From: Clostridium tepidum
GTDB lineage: Bacteria > Bacillota > Clostridia > Clostridiales > Clostridiaceae
Direction of reading: 5' to 3'
DNA: 64,000 nucleotides
NCBI RefSeq assembly: GCF_002008345.1
Contig: NZ_MRAE01000001.1
Coordinates: 1 to 64,000 of the forward strand
Shown piece after piece: positions 45,473-55,120 of this stretch (positions are counted from its first letter, which is position 1; each line of letters opens with the position of its first letter). The notes under the pieces were generated by a model. It was not told where the DNA came from, searched no databases, and was given only the letters and a program-made list of their open reading frames with translations. A program made the translations under genes and the position numbers.

Positions 45473-46750
45473 ATGTTAGATTTAAAATTTATAAGAGAAA
45501 ACCCAGAAGTTGTTAAACAAAATATAAAAAATAAGTTTCAAGATAATAAGATTAAATTAGTAGATGAAGTAATAGCTTTAGATGCTGAATTAAGAGAAGT
45601 AAAAAAACAAGTAGAATCTTTAAGAGCCAATAGAAATAAAATTTCAAAACAAATTGGTGCATTAATGGCTCAAGGAAAAAAAGAAGAAGCAGAAGAAACT
45701 AAAAAGAAGGTTACTGTACATTCTGAAGAGTTAGCTAAATTAGATAAAAAAGAAGCTGAATTAAGTAAAAAAGTTAAGGATATTCTTATGGTTATTCCAA
45801 ATATAATTGATCCAAGTGTTCCGATTGGTAAAGATGATAGTGAGAATGTGGAAATTGAACGTTTTGGAGAACCTGTTGTGCCTGATTTTGAAATTCCATA
45901 TCATACTGAAATAATGGAAAGATTAAATGGTATTGATTTAGATAGTGCTAGAAAAGTAGCAGGTAATGGTTTCTATTATTTTATGGGAGATATTGCAAGA
46001 CTTCACTCAGCAGTGATTTCTTATGCAAGAGATTTCATGATAGATAGAGGATTTACATATTGTATTCCACCTTTTATGATTCGTAGTGAAGTTGTAACTG
46101 GTGTTATGAGTTTTGCAGAAATGGATTCTATGATGTACAAAATTGAAGGAGAAGACTTATATTTAATTGGAACTAGTGAGCATTCTATGATTGGTAAATT
46201 TATAGATACAATTTTAAAAGAGGATTCTCTACCTCAAACTTTGACTAGTTACTCACCTTGTTTTAGAAAAGAAAAGGGAGCTCATGGAATTGAAGAAAGA
46301 GGTATTTATAGAATTCATCAATTTGAAAAACAAGAAATGATAGTTGTATGTAAACCAGAAGATAGTATGAAATGGTACGATAAATTATGGAAAAACACAG
46401 TAGATTTATTCCGTTCTTTAGATATACCAGTTAGAACTTTAGAATGTTGCTCTGGTGACTTAGCAGACTTAAAAGTAAAATCAGTAGACGTAGAAGCTTG
46501 GTCTCCTAGACAAAAGAAATATTTTGAAGTAGGAAGTTGTTCTAACTTAGGCGATGCACAAGCACGTCGTTTAAAGATTCGTGTAGATGGTAAAGACGGT
46601 AAATACTTTGCACATACATTAAATAATACTGTAGTAGCTCCTCCAAGAATGCTTATAGCTTTCTTAGAAAATAATTTAAATGAGGATGGTTCTATAAATA
46701 TTCCAGCTGTATTACAACCATATATGGGCGGAAAAACAGTAATTAAATAA
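45473..46750 (+). CDS. serS: Seryl-tRNA synthetase
   Basis: 425-residue class IIa enzyme that charges tRNA-Ser. The N-terminal helical arm (about 30-100, LREVKKQVESLRANRNKISK) grips the tRNA. The catalytic core has motif 2 (SPCFRKEKGAHGIEERGIYR) and motif 3 near 375-390 (NTVVAPPRMLIAFLENN). Normal length and intact. ATG 45473 follows AGGAGG. T-box control upstream. A 322-bp gap after it holds a terminator at 46922-46949. Confidence 0.96.
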   Translation: MLDLKFIRENPEVVKQNIKNKFQDNKIKLVDEVIALDAELREVKKQVESLRANRNKISKQIGALMAQGKKEEAEETKKKVTVHSEELAKLDKKEAELSKKVKDILMVIPNIIDPSVPIGKDDSENVEIERFGEPVVPDFEIPYHTEIMERLNGIDLDSARKVAGNGFYYFMGDIARLHSAVISYARDFMIDRGFTYCIPPFMIRSEVVTGVMSFAEMDSMMYKIEGEDLYLIGTSEHSMIGKFIDTILKEDSLPQTLTSYSPCFRKEKGAHGIEERGIYRIHQFEKQEMIVVCKPEDSMKWYDKLWKNTVDLFRSLDIPVRTLECCSGDLADLKVKSVDVEAWSPRQKKYFEVGSCSNLGDAQARRLKIRVDGKDGKYFAHTLNNTVVAPPRMLIAFLENNLNEDGSINIPAVLQPYMGGKTVIK

Positions 46751-46921
46751 TTAATAAAAATAAAGTGACCAAAATACTTTCAAATGCTACTGTGAAAAAA
46801 CAGTAATTAATATTAAATCAACTAATAAAATTTAATATTAGCTAACTTTAAATAGTTCATATCAATATATATTTAAGATATTTAGTAAAATTAATATTAA
46901 TTTATTTTTAAAGTAATTAGA

Positions 46922-46949
46922 AATACCACCAATTTAATTTGGTGGTATT
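46922..46949 (+). terminator. Terminator before vanY
   Basis: AATACCACC ... GGTGGTATT hairpin followed by TTTGAT. It is about 170 bases after the serS stop. The rest of 46751-47073 is noncoding and AT-rich. Confidence 0.75.
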
Positions 46950-47073
46950 TTTGATATATAATAAATTTTGAGTATGTTTTTTATAAACTTAAGATTTCGT
47001 AAGATTTTTTTATAACTCTCGTAAATTCTATCTTCTACAATGAAATTACAATATTAGAAAGGGAGTAGAAGAT

Positions 47074-47790
47074 ATGAAAAAAGGATTCAAAAAGAGTTTA
47101 TTATTTATAATAATAATAATAATTTGTATATTTTGTTATATGCTAAAAAATATAGTACTGAATTTAGAGAATTCAAGTGTTATAGGAATTAATACTAGTT
47201 TAGCTGATAAATATAAATCAGTGAAAGAAAATAATATTAATGAAAGTCCAGAAAAACTATTAGTAAATAGAGATCATGGTTTAAATGAGAATTATATACC
47301 AGAAAGACTAAGTATACCCGATATACCATTTTCAGATAGATCAGATGATGAAGAAAAACATATAGCAGGAATTATTGTAAAGCCATTAGAAGAATTGGTA
47401 AATACAGCAAAAAAAGAAGGGATAATATTACTTGGTAACTCAGGCTATAGATCTTATAGATCACAAAAAAATATTTATAAAAATAGAGTAAAATCCCAAG
47501 GGAAAAAACTTGCAGATGCATATGTAGCTAAGCCAGGATTTAGTGAACATCAAACAGGACTATGTATTGATATTACTAATAAAGATGGATATTTTGTAGA
47601 AGGAACAAAAGAAGCAAATTGGCTTAAGAAAAATTGTTATAGATTTGGATTTATTTTAAGATATCCAAAAGGAAAGAAAAATATAACGAATATAGAACAT
47701 GAACCTTGGCATATTAGATATGTTGGAAAAGAAGCTGCTAAATATATTTATGATAACAAAATTACCTTGGAGGAATACTTAGGTAAATGA
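47074..47790 (+). CDS. vanY: D-alanyl-D-alanine carboxypeptidase, VanY type
   Basis: 238 residues. N-terminal membrane anchor (about 7-25), then the M15B peptidase domain with zinc motifs SEHQTGLCIDIT and EPWHIRYVG, catalytic Glu in the latter. It trims the terminal D-Ala of peptidoglycan stems at the cell surface. Directly followed (21 bases) by a VanR-like regulator and VanS-like kinase. There is no vanH, vanA/B-type ligase or vanX here, so this is an envelope-maintenance or partial resistance module. AAGGGAG precedes ATG 47074. Confidence 0.9.
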   Translation: MKKGFKKSLLFIIIIIICIFCYMLKNIVLNLENSSVIGINTSLADKYKSVKENNINESPEKLLVNRDHGLNENYIPERLSIPDIPFSDRSDDEEKHIAGIIVKPLEELVNTAKKEGIILLGNSGYRSYRSQKNIYKNRVKSQGKKLADAYVAKPGFSEHQTGLCIDITNKDGYFVEGTKEANWLKKNCYRFGFILRYPKGKKNITNIEHEPWHIRYVGKEAAKYIYDNKITLEEYLGK

Positions 47791-47810
47791 TTGTATAATT
47801 GGAGGATAAA

Positions 47811-48503
47811 ATGAACAACAATATTCTTGTGGTAGATGATGAAAAGGAAATAAGAGATTTATTGGAAATAAATCTTACAAATGAAGGGTATAATGTATTT
47901 AAAGCAAAATGTGGAAAAGAAGCTTTAGAAATATTAGAAAGAGAAGAAGTTAATTTAATGGTTTTAGATATAATGATGCCTGATATGGATGGTTTAGAAG
48001 TTTGCAAAAGAGCAAGAGAAAAGTATAGCATACCAATTCTTATGCTAAGTGCAAAAGTAGAGGATATGGATAGGATAGAAGGTATTATGACTGGTGCAGA
48101 TGATTATGTATGCAAGCCTTTTAATCACTTAGAACTTACAGTTAGGATAAGGGCGTTACTTAGAAGAGCATATTTTTTAAATACTAAAATGCAAACTGCA
48201 GATAATATAATAAGAATTGAATCAATGGTTATAGATAAGAAGCAACACAAGGTGATGATAGATGGTAATGATATAGATTTAACAGCAAGGGAATTTGAAA
48301 TTTTATATTTATTAGCTAGTAATAGAGGAAGGGTTTTTAGTGCAGAAGAAATTTTTGAAAAGGTGTGGAAAGAAAGATATTATCAATCTAATAATACTGT
48401 TATGGTACATATGAGTAGACTTAGGGATAAAATAGAAAAATATATGGAGGGTAGCAAGGTAATTCATACTGTGTGGGGAGTTGGGTATAAAATTGAGAAA
48501 TAA
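47811..48503 (+). CDS. vanR: VanR-like OmpR-family response regulator
   Basis: 230 residues. Receiver domain with Asp in VLDIMMPDMDG and Lys in CKPFNH, then a winged helix (TAREFEILYLLASNRGRVFS, VWGVGYKIEK). Start ATG 47811 follows GGAGGA; an in-frame TTG at 47799 is not needed. Its end overlaps the kinase gene. It resembles VanR of enterococci by order of genes, but its targets here are unknown; the vanY-vanR-vanS operon is the likely one. Confidence 0.88.
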   Translation: MNNNILVVDDEKEIRDLLEINLTNEGYNVFKAKCGKEALEILEREEVNLMVLDIMMPDMDGLEVCKRAREKYSIPILMLSAKVEDMDRIEGIMTGADDYVCKPFNHLELTVRIRALLRRAYFLNTKMQTADNIIRIESMVIDKKQHKVMIDGNDIDLTAREFEILYLLASNRGRVFSAEEIFEKVWKERYYQSNNTVMVHMSRLRDKIEKYMEGSKVIHTVWGVGYKIEK

Positions 48504-49599
48504 GAGGTTATATAAAAATTTTTTATTATCATTGGCAGATATATTAATAGCTTTAATATTAACTTGCATAACAGCATATATAAGTAAGAAAATATTAAAC
48601 TATTTATATGTGGAATTTAATAACGAATTTGCTTTTTATTTTTGGATGTTTTGGGGAAGGCTTAAACATGAAATAGTTGGTAAATATCTTAATATAATAG
48701 TTGGAGCAGTTTTATTTTCAATGTTCTATTTCGTCATAACTTATAGAAAAGCTAAAAATTTTGTAGCTATTATAGAAGAAACTGAAACAATGGCTAATGG
48801 CGATTTAGATAGAGTTATACAAGTTAACGCAAAAGGGGATATTAAAAATCTAGCAGAAAATATAAATAATATATCAAAACAACTTAAAGATATAACAGTA
48901 GCAGAAAGAAATGCACAAAAAACTAAGAATGATTTGATAACTAATGTTTCTCATGATTTAAGAACTCCATTGACTTCAATAATGGGGTATTTAGAGCTTA
49001 TTGATAATGATCAATATAAAGATGAGGTAGCACTTAGGTATTATGTTAATATAGCATATGAAAAATCTAAGGGATTAAATTTGCTTATAAATGATTTATT
49101 TGAACTTACTAAGATGCAAAATAATACTATTAATTTAGAGAAAGTTGATATTAATTTAGTAGAATTACTAGGGCAAGTAGTTGCTTATTTTGAATATCAA
49201 TTTAAAAGTGCAAATATGGAATCAAGAATTAATTTTTCAAAGGATAAATTAATAGTAAATGCAGATGCAGGAAAATTAGTAAGAGCATTTGAAAATTTAT
49301 TATCTAATGCAATCAAATATGGGAAAGATGGTTATTATGTTGATGTAGTAACGAGGTGTGAAGAAAGTATGGCTGTAATTCAAATTATAAATTATGGTCA
49401 ATCAATACCAACAGTAGACTTACCATATATATTTGATAGGTTTTATAGAATAGAGAAATCACGAAATAGTAATATATCAGGTTCTGGGCTTGGACTTGCA
49501 ATAACAAAAAATATTATAGAACTACACCAAGGAACCATATCAGCTTATAGCGATAATGACAGTACTACATTTGAAGTAAGGTTACCTATTAAGAATTAA
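48493..49599 (+). CDS. vanS: VanS-like sensor histidine kinase
   Basis: 368 residues from TTG 48493. Two membrane segments at about 8-30 and 60-80, HAMP, His in NVSHDLRTPLTSIMGYLELI, N box NLLSNAIKYGKDG and G box GSGLGLAITKNII. The start is uncertain. TTG 48481 adds four residues but touches the GGGGAG just upstream, while TTG 48493 sits 12 bases after it. Either overlaps the regulator gene. Followed by a terminator at 49613-49650. Confidence 0.88.
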   Translation: MRNKRLYKNFLLSLADILIALILTCITAYISKKILNYLYVEFNNEFAFYFWMFWGRLKHEIVGKYLNIIVGAVLFSMFYFVITYRKAKNFVAIIEETETMANGDLDRVIQVNAKGDIKNLAENINNISKQLKDITVAERNAQKTKNDLITNVSHDLRTPLTSIMGYLELIDNDQYKDEVALRYYVNIAYEKSKGLNLLINDLFELTKMQNNTINLEKVDINLVELLGQVVAYFEYQFKSANMESRINFSKDKLIVNADAGKLVRAFENLLSNAIKYGKDGYYVDVVTRCEESMAVIQIINYGQSIPTVDLPYIFDRFYRIEKSRNSNISGSGLGLAITKNIIELHQGTISAYSDNDSTTFEVRLPIKN

Positions 49600-49612
49600 T
49601 ATAATTTAATGT

Positions 49613-49650
49613 ATTCAAAAACCCTATGTGTTTTCATAGGGTTTTTGAAT
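49613..49650. terminator. Bidirectional terminator
   Basis: Exact 16-base arms (ATTCAAAAACCCTATG / CATAGGGTTTTTGAAT) around a six-base loop. It lies between the converging vanS and PTS genes. Confidence 0.88.
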
Positions 49651-49790
49651 AATGTAACAAAATAAAAAAGTATTTAATAAATAGTTTTGATTGTACAGTA
49701 TCAGTGTTTTGAGTAATCTAAGAAAATATAAAAGATATTTACTTTTTTGTTTTTTAGTTCAATTATCCAATTTTACTGTATTAAAAATAT

Positions 49791-50921
49791 TTATAAAATT
49801 TCACCTTTAGAATTTAAAGTATCAATATTGATATTGCTAGTATCAGTAGCAATTTCTGTGACAGTTTTATCAACAATATTATTATTAGATTTATTAATTT
49901 CATTAACTGGAATTTTATCTGATTTGTAATCTTTTTTAGCAAAGTCTTTAAAAACAACTGATCCAACAAGTCCACCAATAGTACCTCCGACTATAGCGAA
50001 GATAATAGCTATAAAAACTTTTTTAGGATCATTAAATCCAAAGGGTGCTAGTAATCCTGGAATAGGAGATGCGGTACCTGGAGCGTTGTTTATTATATTA
50101 AAATATGCTGCTGAAAGGCCTGCTAATCCTCCACCTAAAATATTTGATCCATATATAGGAATAGGATTTTTAGTTACTATAGGAGCTTGAGTTAGTGGTT
50201 CTAACATTACCGCTATTATATTACTTTTATTACCTAATTTAAGTCTTTTAAAAATTATACCATTTGTAAAGGAGCCTCCAACACAGGCTATACCTGCTAT
50301 ACCCATAGCTAGACCTTGCAGACCAAGCATAGCTGTAACTGCCATTGAACTTAATGGTGAAGTACATACAACTTTCATTATTCCACCAAGTAAAAATCCC
50401 ATAATTAATGGTGATTGTTGAGCTGCTATGGATATCATCTGACCAATATTAACTAATGTGGCGTTAACTACAGGATCTATTCCCATTGCTATAAATCTTG
50501 CTAGGGGAGCTATTAAAAGAGCTCCTACTATAGTATTTAGTCCTTCTGGTAATTTTTTATCAAATATAGGTGCTATAAGTCCTATAATATAACCAGATAC
50601 GAATCCTGGAAGTATTCCATATCCACCTAAGGCTACACCTGCTACTACTGCATAAAGTGGATTAGCTCCCATAGATATTGGTACTAAAATAGCTGCTGCT
50701 ACTCCTCCCATAGACCCTGATACAGAGCCAACTTTGCCTAAAAAAGCAAAACCTAAAAAATTTCCGCTTATATATTTATGAATAGCTTCTACTAAAAAAG
50801 TAGCTACTGCTGCGTTAGCTAATCCTGACATAGCTTTACTCCCTTTAGGAGCTTTAAAGCTAAATAATGAAAATAATCCTAGTGTAAATAACAATAAGCC
50901 CATTCCTTTTAAAATTTCCAC
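49791..50921 (-). CDS. PTS-type membrane protein (EIIC_2 family)
   Basis: 376 residues with eight or more hydrophobic segments and Gly/Pro-rich loops (GSVSGSMGGVAAAILVPISM, EPLTQAPIVTKNPIPIYGSN). It looks like the PTS EIIC_2 permease family. No EIIA, EIIB or sugar enzyme is adjacent, so the substrate is open. The last 35 residues are hydrophilic and repeat-free. GTG start 50921 follows GGGAGG on the minus strand. Confidence 0.8.
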   Translation of the reverse strand: MEILKGMGLLLFTLGLFSLFSFKAPKGSKAMSGLANAAVATFLVEAIHKYISGNFLGFAFLGKVGSVSGSMGGVAAAILVPISMGANPLYAVVAGVALGGYGILPGFVSGYIIGLIAPIFDKKLPEGLNTIVGALLIAPLARFIAMGIDPVVNATLVNIGQMISIAAQQSPLIMGFLLGGIMKVVCTSPLSSMAVTAMLGLQGLAMGIAGIACVGGSFTNGIIFKRLKLGNKSNIIAVMLEPLTQAPIVTKNPIPIYGSNILGGGLAGLSAAYFNIINNAPGTASPIPGLLAPFGFNDPKKVFIAIIFAIVGGTIGGLVGSVVFKDFAKKDYKSDKIPVNEINKSNNNIVDKTVTEIATDTSNINIDTLNSKGEIL

Positions 50922-51122
50922 AACATGAAACCTCCCTTGATTTAAGCTTTTGATTAATTATCAGAATTGATTGATTATTTTGACTATACTATCTAAATTT
51001 CAAAAAGTTTCGGAAAGTTTCAAAAAGTATTTTGTTATAATTATAACAATTTAAAATAGGGCTTATTTACTAATGTAATAAGTTAGTATTTAGAGTAAAA
51101 AACAACTTTTTAGAATCTATTT

Positions 51123-51938
51123 TTATTGTTTATTAATGTAATAAGCTAGTCCTTGTAAAAATTTTTTCACATTAACAGAGCCTTTTTCTTGAGATTTTCC
51201 CCTTATATAATCCATTTCTTTTTTTACTTCTTCAAAACTAAAAATAGAATTTGAAAATTCTACAAAAGTATCATTCATATAATCTTCTAGTCCTAAATTA
51301 GCAATATTGTTTAAAGCTACAAAGGCTGTTCTCCTTATTCTTTGTTCTATAGACTTAGGCTTATTTGATATTTTTTTAAATAATTCTTTAAGAGTATAGA
51401 ATTCTTTGGAATCATTTTGAATTATATATTCTACGCTTTTTATTATATCATCACAGCCTGATTCACCTAATATACCTAGTTTATTCATTAAACTTTTAAT
51501 ATTAGTTACATAATTATCTTTATTATCTTTTTTTAATATAGAATCTATATTTCCCAATTTTTTTTTCATAATTTCATTATTAATTACTTTTTTCAAAATA
51601 GATTTAACTTCAATTGCATTTATAGGTTTACTTATATAAAATTCAATACCATTTTCATAGGCTTTAGCTATCATATCTTTAGAAGATACTTGAGATAGCA
51701 TTATATATTTAATATTAGGATATTTATTTTTATATTCTTTAATTAAAGTTAAACCATCTTTGTCTGGCATTAAAAGATCTACAATAACAATATCAGGTTT
51801 TTCTTTTTCTATTAAAAATCCTCCAATTTCTCCATTTAGAGCAGTAGAGTTTATTACTTCTCCTAAGCATTCATGATTTATTATTTTATTAAGAATCTTA
51901 TGAACATTTATATCATCATCTATTATTAATATTCTCAA
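51123..51938 (-). CDS. GlnL/YcbB-type response regulator
   Basis: 271 residues. Receiver domain with Asp in VDLLMPDKDG and KPI switch, then a YcbB-type C-terminal DNA-binding domain (about 150-270, IKSVEYIIQNDSKEFYTLKE, RIRRTAFVALNNIANLG). In Bacillus the GlnK/GlnL pair senses glutamine. The TTG start overlaps the TGA of the kinase gene by four bases, and AGGGGGGAAG lies upstream. Same operon as the kinase. Confidence 0.88.
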   Translation of the reverse strand: MRILIIDDDINVHKILNKIINHECLGEVINSTALNGEIGGFLIEKEKPDIVIVDLLMPDKDGLTLIKEYKNKYPNIKYIMLSQVSSKDMIAKAYENGIEFYISKPINAIEVKSILKKVINNEIMKKKLGNIDSILKKDNKDNYVTNIKSLMNKLGILGESGCDDIIKSVEYIIQNDSKEFYTLKELFKKISNKPKSIEQRIRRTAFVALNNIANLGLEDYMNDTFVEFSNSIFSFEEVKKEMDYIRGKSQEKGSVNVKKFLQGLAYYINKQ

Positions 51939-53227
51939 ATTCTTCCCCCCTCTAAACTGTCCTTGGGTATAAAAATCATAAATTTTGTACCTTTACCTTT
52001 TGAGGATGTTAATTTTACGAATCCATATAGTTTGTCTTCGACTATATCCTTTACTATACTCAATCCTAATCCTCTATTTATATCACCTGTATCAAAATTA
52101 ATTTTAGTAGAAAATCCTGGATTAAATATATATTTTATATCTTCTTTGGCTATTCCAATACCGTTGTCTATAATTTCAAAATAATGTCCATCTATATTAT
52201 TAATAATTTTATTATAATGATTTAAACATATTAAACCAGAATGACTATTTTTTAAAGAATCAATACTATTGATAATTACATTTCTAAATATTGACATGAG
52301 ATAATAGTGGTATATAGTAGTAAAGTTTTCGCCCTTTTGGATTTTGAATTTTATATTTGTATTTTTTATTTCTATATTTATCATATGCCTTAATATGTCT
52401 ATAATTTCGTAATAGGTCATACTATCTTTAAGTTCTTTTGTATTTGTTAATTCGTTAACACCTCTGACTATTAAATTAAATTCCTTTTTTATTTCATGTA
52501 TATCTTTTGCAATTTCCATAATTTCTTTTTTAAATTTATCATCTAAATCTTTTTGACTTGCATCCATGTACAATTTATAAGATTTTCCCATTGCATTTTC
52601 TATATTATCCATAGATTTTTCCATAAGATAAATTTCACTTTTTAAAATAGAATTTGCTGCTAAAAGTTTTATGTATCTTTCAGTATGTTCTTTTTTTAGA
52701 AGTGTAGTATTATATCTAATCATTAAATTTATCATAATCCATATTAATGTGGATCTTAAAAACGCAACAAACAGTAATCCTATAATTATATTAAAGTTGA
52801 AATTCTCTAAATATATGGTATGTCTAATGGACATTTCAGTAAAATTAGCAAAGAAGTCGCAAACAATAAGTTTAAATAAAAGAGAATTTAAATTTTTATT
52901 TTTAATAGTGATAAAATATATAGCTACATAGACTAAATAAAATATAAACTCAGGAAAATGATTTATTATACCTAGTTTAAGAGCAGAATTTATTTGATTA
53001 TTTTCCAAGAAATAAACTGAGATTCTCATTAGATACACAAGAAAAGAAGAGGTGAGGGCTATCATTACCTTATTATCTATTTCAATCATATATAGTAGTA
53101 TTATTAAAATTATAATGCCAAAAGATATATTGAAATAATTTACAAATAATTTTATGTATATTTGAGATGAAAACATAACTAAAAAGCCTATTAATATAAG
53201 TTGATTTAAATTGCTTTTAATATTCAT
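51935..53227 (-). CDS. GlnK/YcbA-type sensor histidine kinase
   Basis: 430 residues. Five or six membrane helices in the first 180 residues form a transmembrane sensor. Coiled linker, then the dimerisation helix with His in AKDIHEIKKEFNLIV near 255 and a Spo0B-like GHKL ATPase (NVIINSIDSLKN, DNGIGI, RGLGLSIVKDI). Start ATG 53227 follows AAGGAG. It pairs with the overlapping regulator. The ligand is inferred from family order only. Confidence 0.88.
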   Translation of the reverse strand: MNIKSNLNQLILIGFLVMFSSQIYIKLFVNYFNISFGIIILIILLYMIEIDNKVMIALTSSFLVYLMRISVYFLENNQINSALKLGIINHFPEFIFYLVYVAIYFITIKNKNLNSLLFKLIVCDFFANFTEMSIRHTIYLENFNFNIIIGLLFVAFLRSTLIWIMINLMIRYNTTLLKKEHTERYIKLLAANSILKSEIYLMEKSMDNIENAMGKSYKLYMDASQKDLDDKFKKEIMEIAKDIHEIKKEFNLIVRGVNELTNTKELKDSMTYYEIIDILRHMINIEIKNTNIKFKIQKGENFTTIYHYYLMSIFRNVIINSIDSLKNSHSGLICLNHYNKIINNIDGHYFEIIDNGIGIAKEDIKYIFNPGFSTKINFDTGDINRGLGLSIVKDIVEDKLYGFVKLTSSKGKGTKFMIFIPKDSLEGGRI

Positions 53228-53709
53228 AATTTTCATCTCCTTATAATATATCATTTAGATTTTATAAATTAATTTATATCATTTAACTTATGTATAAAAA
53301 TATATAATTTGTTTAATTTATGAAATATTACGTTTCTTTAATAATAATATTCAATAATTTTTTTAAATAACCTTTGAAAAGGTTATTGCAATAGCTGATA
53401 GTATCTATTAATAAAAGTTATTTTATATATTAAATTATTTCTTAAAAGTAGGTAAATAAATTGTGAATTTAATTTATTTTCATTTAATTTTAAAAAAGTT
53501 AATGTTATAATAAATTTTATTTACTTATAAGGCGGTATAAATCTTGCTTATATATTATTATTTTATAAATTTCTAAGATTAATTTTTAAAATTTAAAAAA
53601 AATTAATCTTAGAAATTTATAATTTATATAGATTTTTTATGTAAGAGAATGAAAAAACAGATTTATTAAATTAACTGGATTTAATGAAATCTAGAAGGTT
53701 GGTGTACTA
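53228..53709. other. Intergenic region with a long stem-loop
   Basis: Contains a strong hairpin at 53563-53622 (arms of about 25 bp: TTATAAATTTCTAAGATTAA and its complement) and a small one, TAACCTTTGAAAAGGTTA, at about 53369-53386. No gene seen. The divergent promoters of ftsW and the GlnK-type gene lie here. Confidence 0.5.
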
Positions 53710-54870
53710 TTGATTAGGATAAAAAATATTGATTTTAAGAAATCTTTTAATTTAAAAAGGCATATAAAATATTTTGATGTTTTTTTATTGGCTATGGTAA
53801 TTTTTATATCATTGTTTGGGATTCTTATGATTAGTAGCGCAACATCTAATTTTGAAGATGGGAAAAAATATATTATTACTCAAATTTTATCTCTTATTAT
53901 TGGATTAATTTTTATGTTTATAATAATTTACATAGATTATCGAAATATTGGACGTGCATATAAGATTATTTATATATTTAATTTTCTATTATTGGCAGGA
54001 GTTATTCTTCTTGGTACGGGAAAAGAGCAATGGGGAGCACAAAGATGGATTCGAATAGGAGGTATTGGGATACAACCATCGGAAATTGCAAAAATAGGAT
54101 TTATTATTACTTTTGCTAAATTTCTTGAATTAATAAAAGATAATTTAAATAAAGTAAAATATTTATTTTCAGCACTTTGTTTTGTGGGAGTGCCTATTAT
54201 ACTTGTAATGATACAACCTGATTTAGGAACTGCTCTATCTTTTCTTTTTATTACTATCACAATGATATATATTTGTGGCATAGATTATAAATATATTCTG
54301 GGAGGATTTTTGTCTTGTATCATTGTTATACCTATTGCTTGGCAATATATACTTAAAGCATATCAAAAAAATAGAATTTTAGTTTTTCTTAATCCTGATT
54401 CAGATCCTACAGGTGGAGGATATCATGTTCTTCAATCCAAAATATCAGTAGGTTCTGGGCAGCTTTTTGGTACAGGATTATTTAAAGGAACTCATGCACA
54501 AAATTTTCTACCTGAAAAACATACGGATTTTATATTTGCTTTGGTTAGTGAGGAGCTAGGTTTTATAGGAAGTGTGATTTTATTATTACTTTTCTTAATT
54601 ATAGTTTTAAGATGCATTTCAATAGCAAAATCTTCTAAAGATAATTTAGGAAGTTATATTTGTGTTGGAGTTGCTAGTATGCTTATGTTTCAGACTTTTG
54701 TAAATATTGGGATGTGTATTGGTATTATGCCTGTTACAGGTATACCTTTGCCGTTTATTAGTTATGGAGGTTCATCACTTGTTACTAATTTTGTAGCAAT
54801 GGGGTTAGTTTTAAATGTAGGGTTAAGGCATAAACCTATTAATTTTTATAAAGGCAGCATAAATGGTTAA
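53710..54870 (+). CDS. FtsW/RodA/SpoVE-family peptidoglycan glycosyltransferase
   Basis: 386 residues with about ten membrane helices. Family signatures are present: GAQRWIRIGGIGIQPSEIAK, TDFIFALVSEELGFIG and GIPLPFISYGGSSLVTNFVAMG. SEDS proteins polymerise lipid II with a partner class B PBP. The partner gene is not nearby, so elongation, division and spore roles cannot be told apart. TTG start 53710 has only a weak site upstream. Confidence 0.92.
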   Translation: MIRIKNIDFKKSFNLKRHIKYFDVFLLAMVIFISLFGILMISSATSNFEDGKKYIITQILSLIIGLIFMFIIIYIDYRNIGRAYKIIYIFNFLLLAGVILLGTGKEQWGAQRWIRIGGIGIQPSEIAKIGFIITFAKFLELIKDNLNKVKYLFSALCFVGVPIILVMIQPDLGTALSFLFITITMIYICGIDYKYILGGFLSCIIVIPIAWQYILKAYQKNRILVFLNPDSDPTGGGYHVLQSKISVGSGQLFGTGLFKGTHAQNFLPEKHTDFIFALVSEELGFIGSVILLLLFLIIVLRCISIAKSSKDNLGSYICVGVASMLMFQTFVNIGMCIGIMPVTGIPLPFISYGGSSLVTNFVAMGLVLNVGLRHKPINFYKGSING

Positions 54871-54909
54871 TTATGTAATAGGATGATAATTCAAGATAAA
54901 TAGAGTTCG

Positions 54910-55120
54910 TGGCTTGAGAGGTAGTCTTTATTTTCCTGAAGTTTATAAACTGTTATATAGGGATGTAACTGTTCTTTACTCTAATAATAATTACTTTGAA
55001 GAAGAAATATTTCAGTTAGACAGGAACGTAACTTCTCTTTACTTCCACTTTGAAAAAGAAGGGAATATTAGAGCGGGTAATTATGGGATAAAAATAGCCT
55101 TAATTTTAATATAGTAAATA
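54910..55120 (+). repeat. Decayed dispersed coding-like element, copy E
   Basis: The clearest copy. The hairpin-like start GCTTGAGAGG ... CCTGAAGTTT is followed by a frame reading DVTVLYSNNN, then RNVTSLYFHFEKEGNIRAGN and YGIKIALILI. That tail is the left arm of palindromic copy 4. The apparent ORF (54914-55114) lacks a ribosome-binding site. It lies immediately downstream of the FtsW gene. Confidence 0.55.

Noticed and set aside
54914-55114. 66-codon ORF after the FtsW gene as a protein gene
   Set aside because: No ribosome-binding site, and the same reading recurs as decayed copies elsewhere; treated as a repeat.
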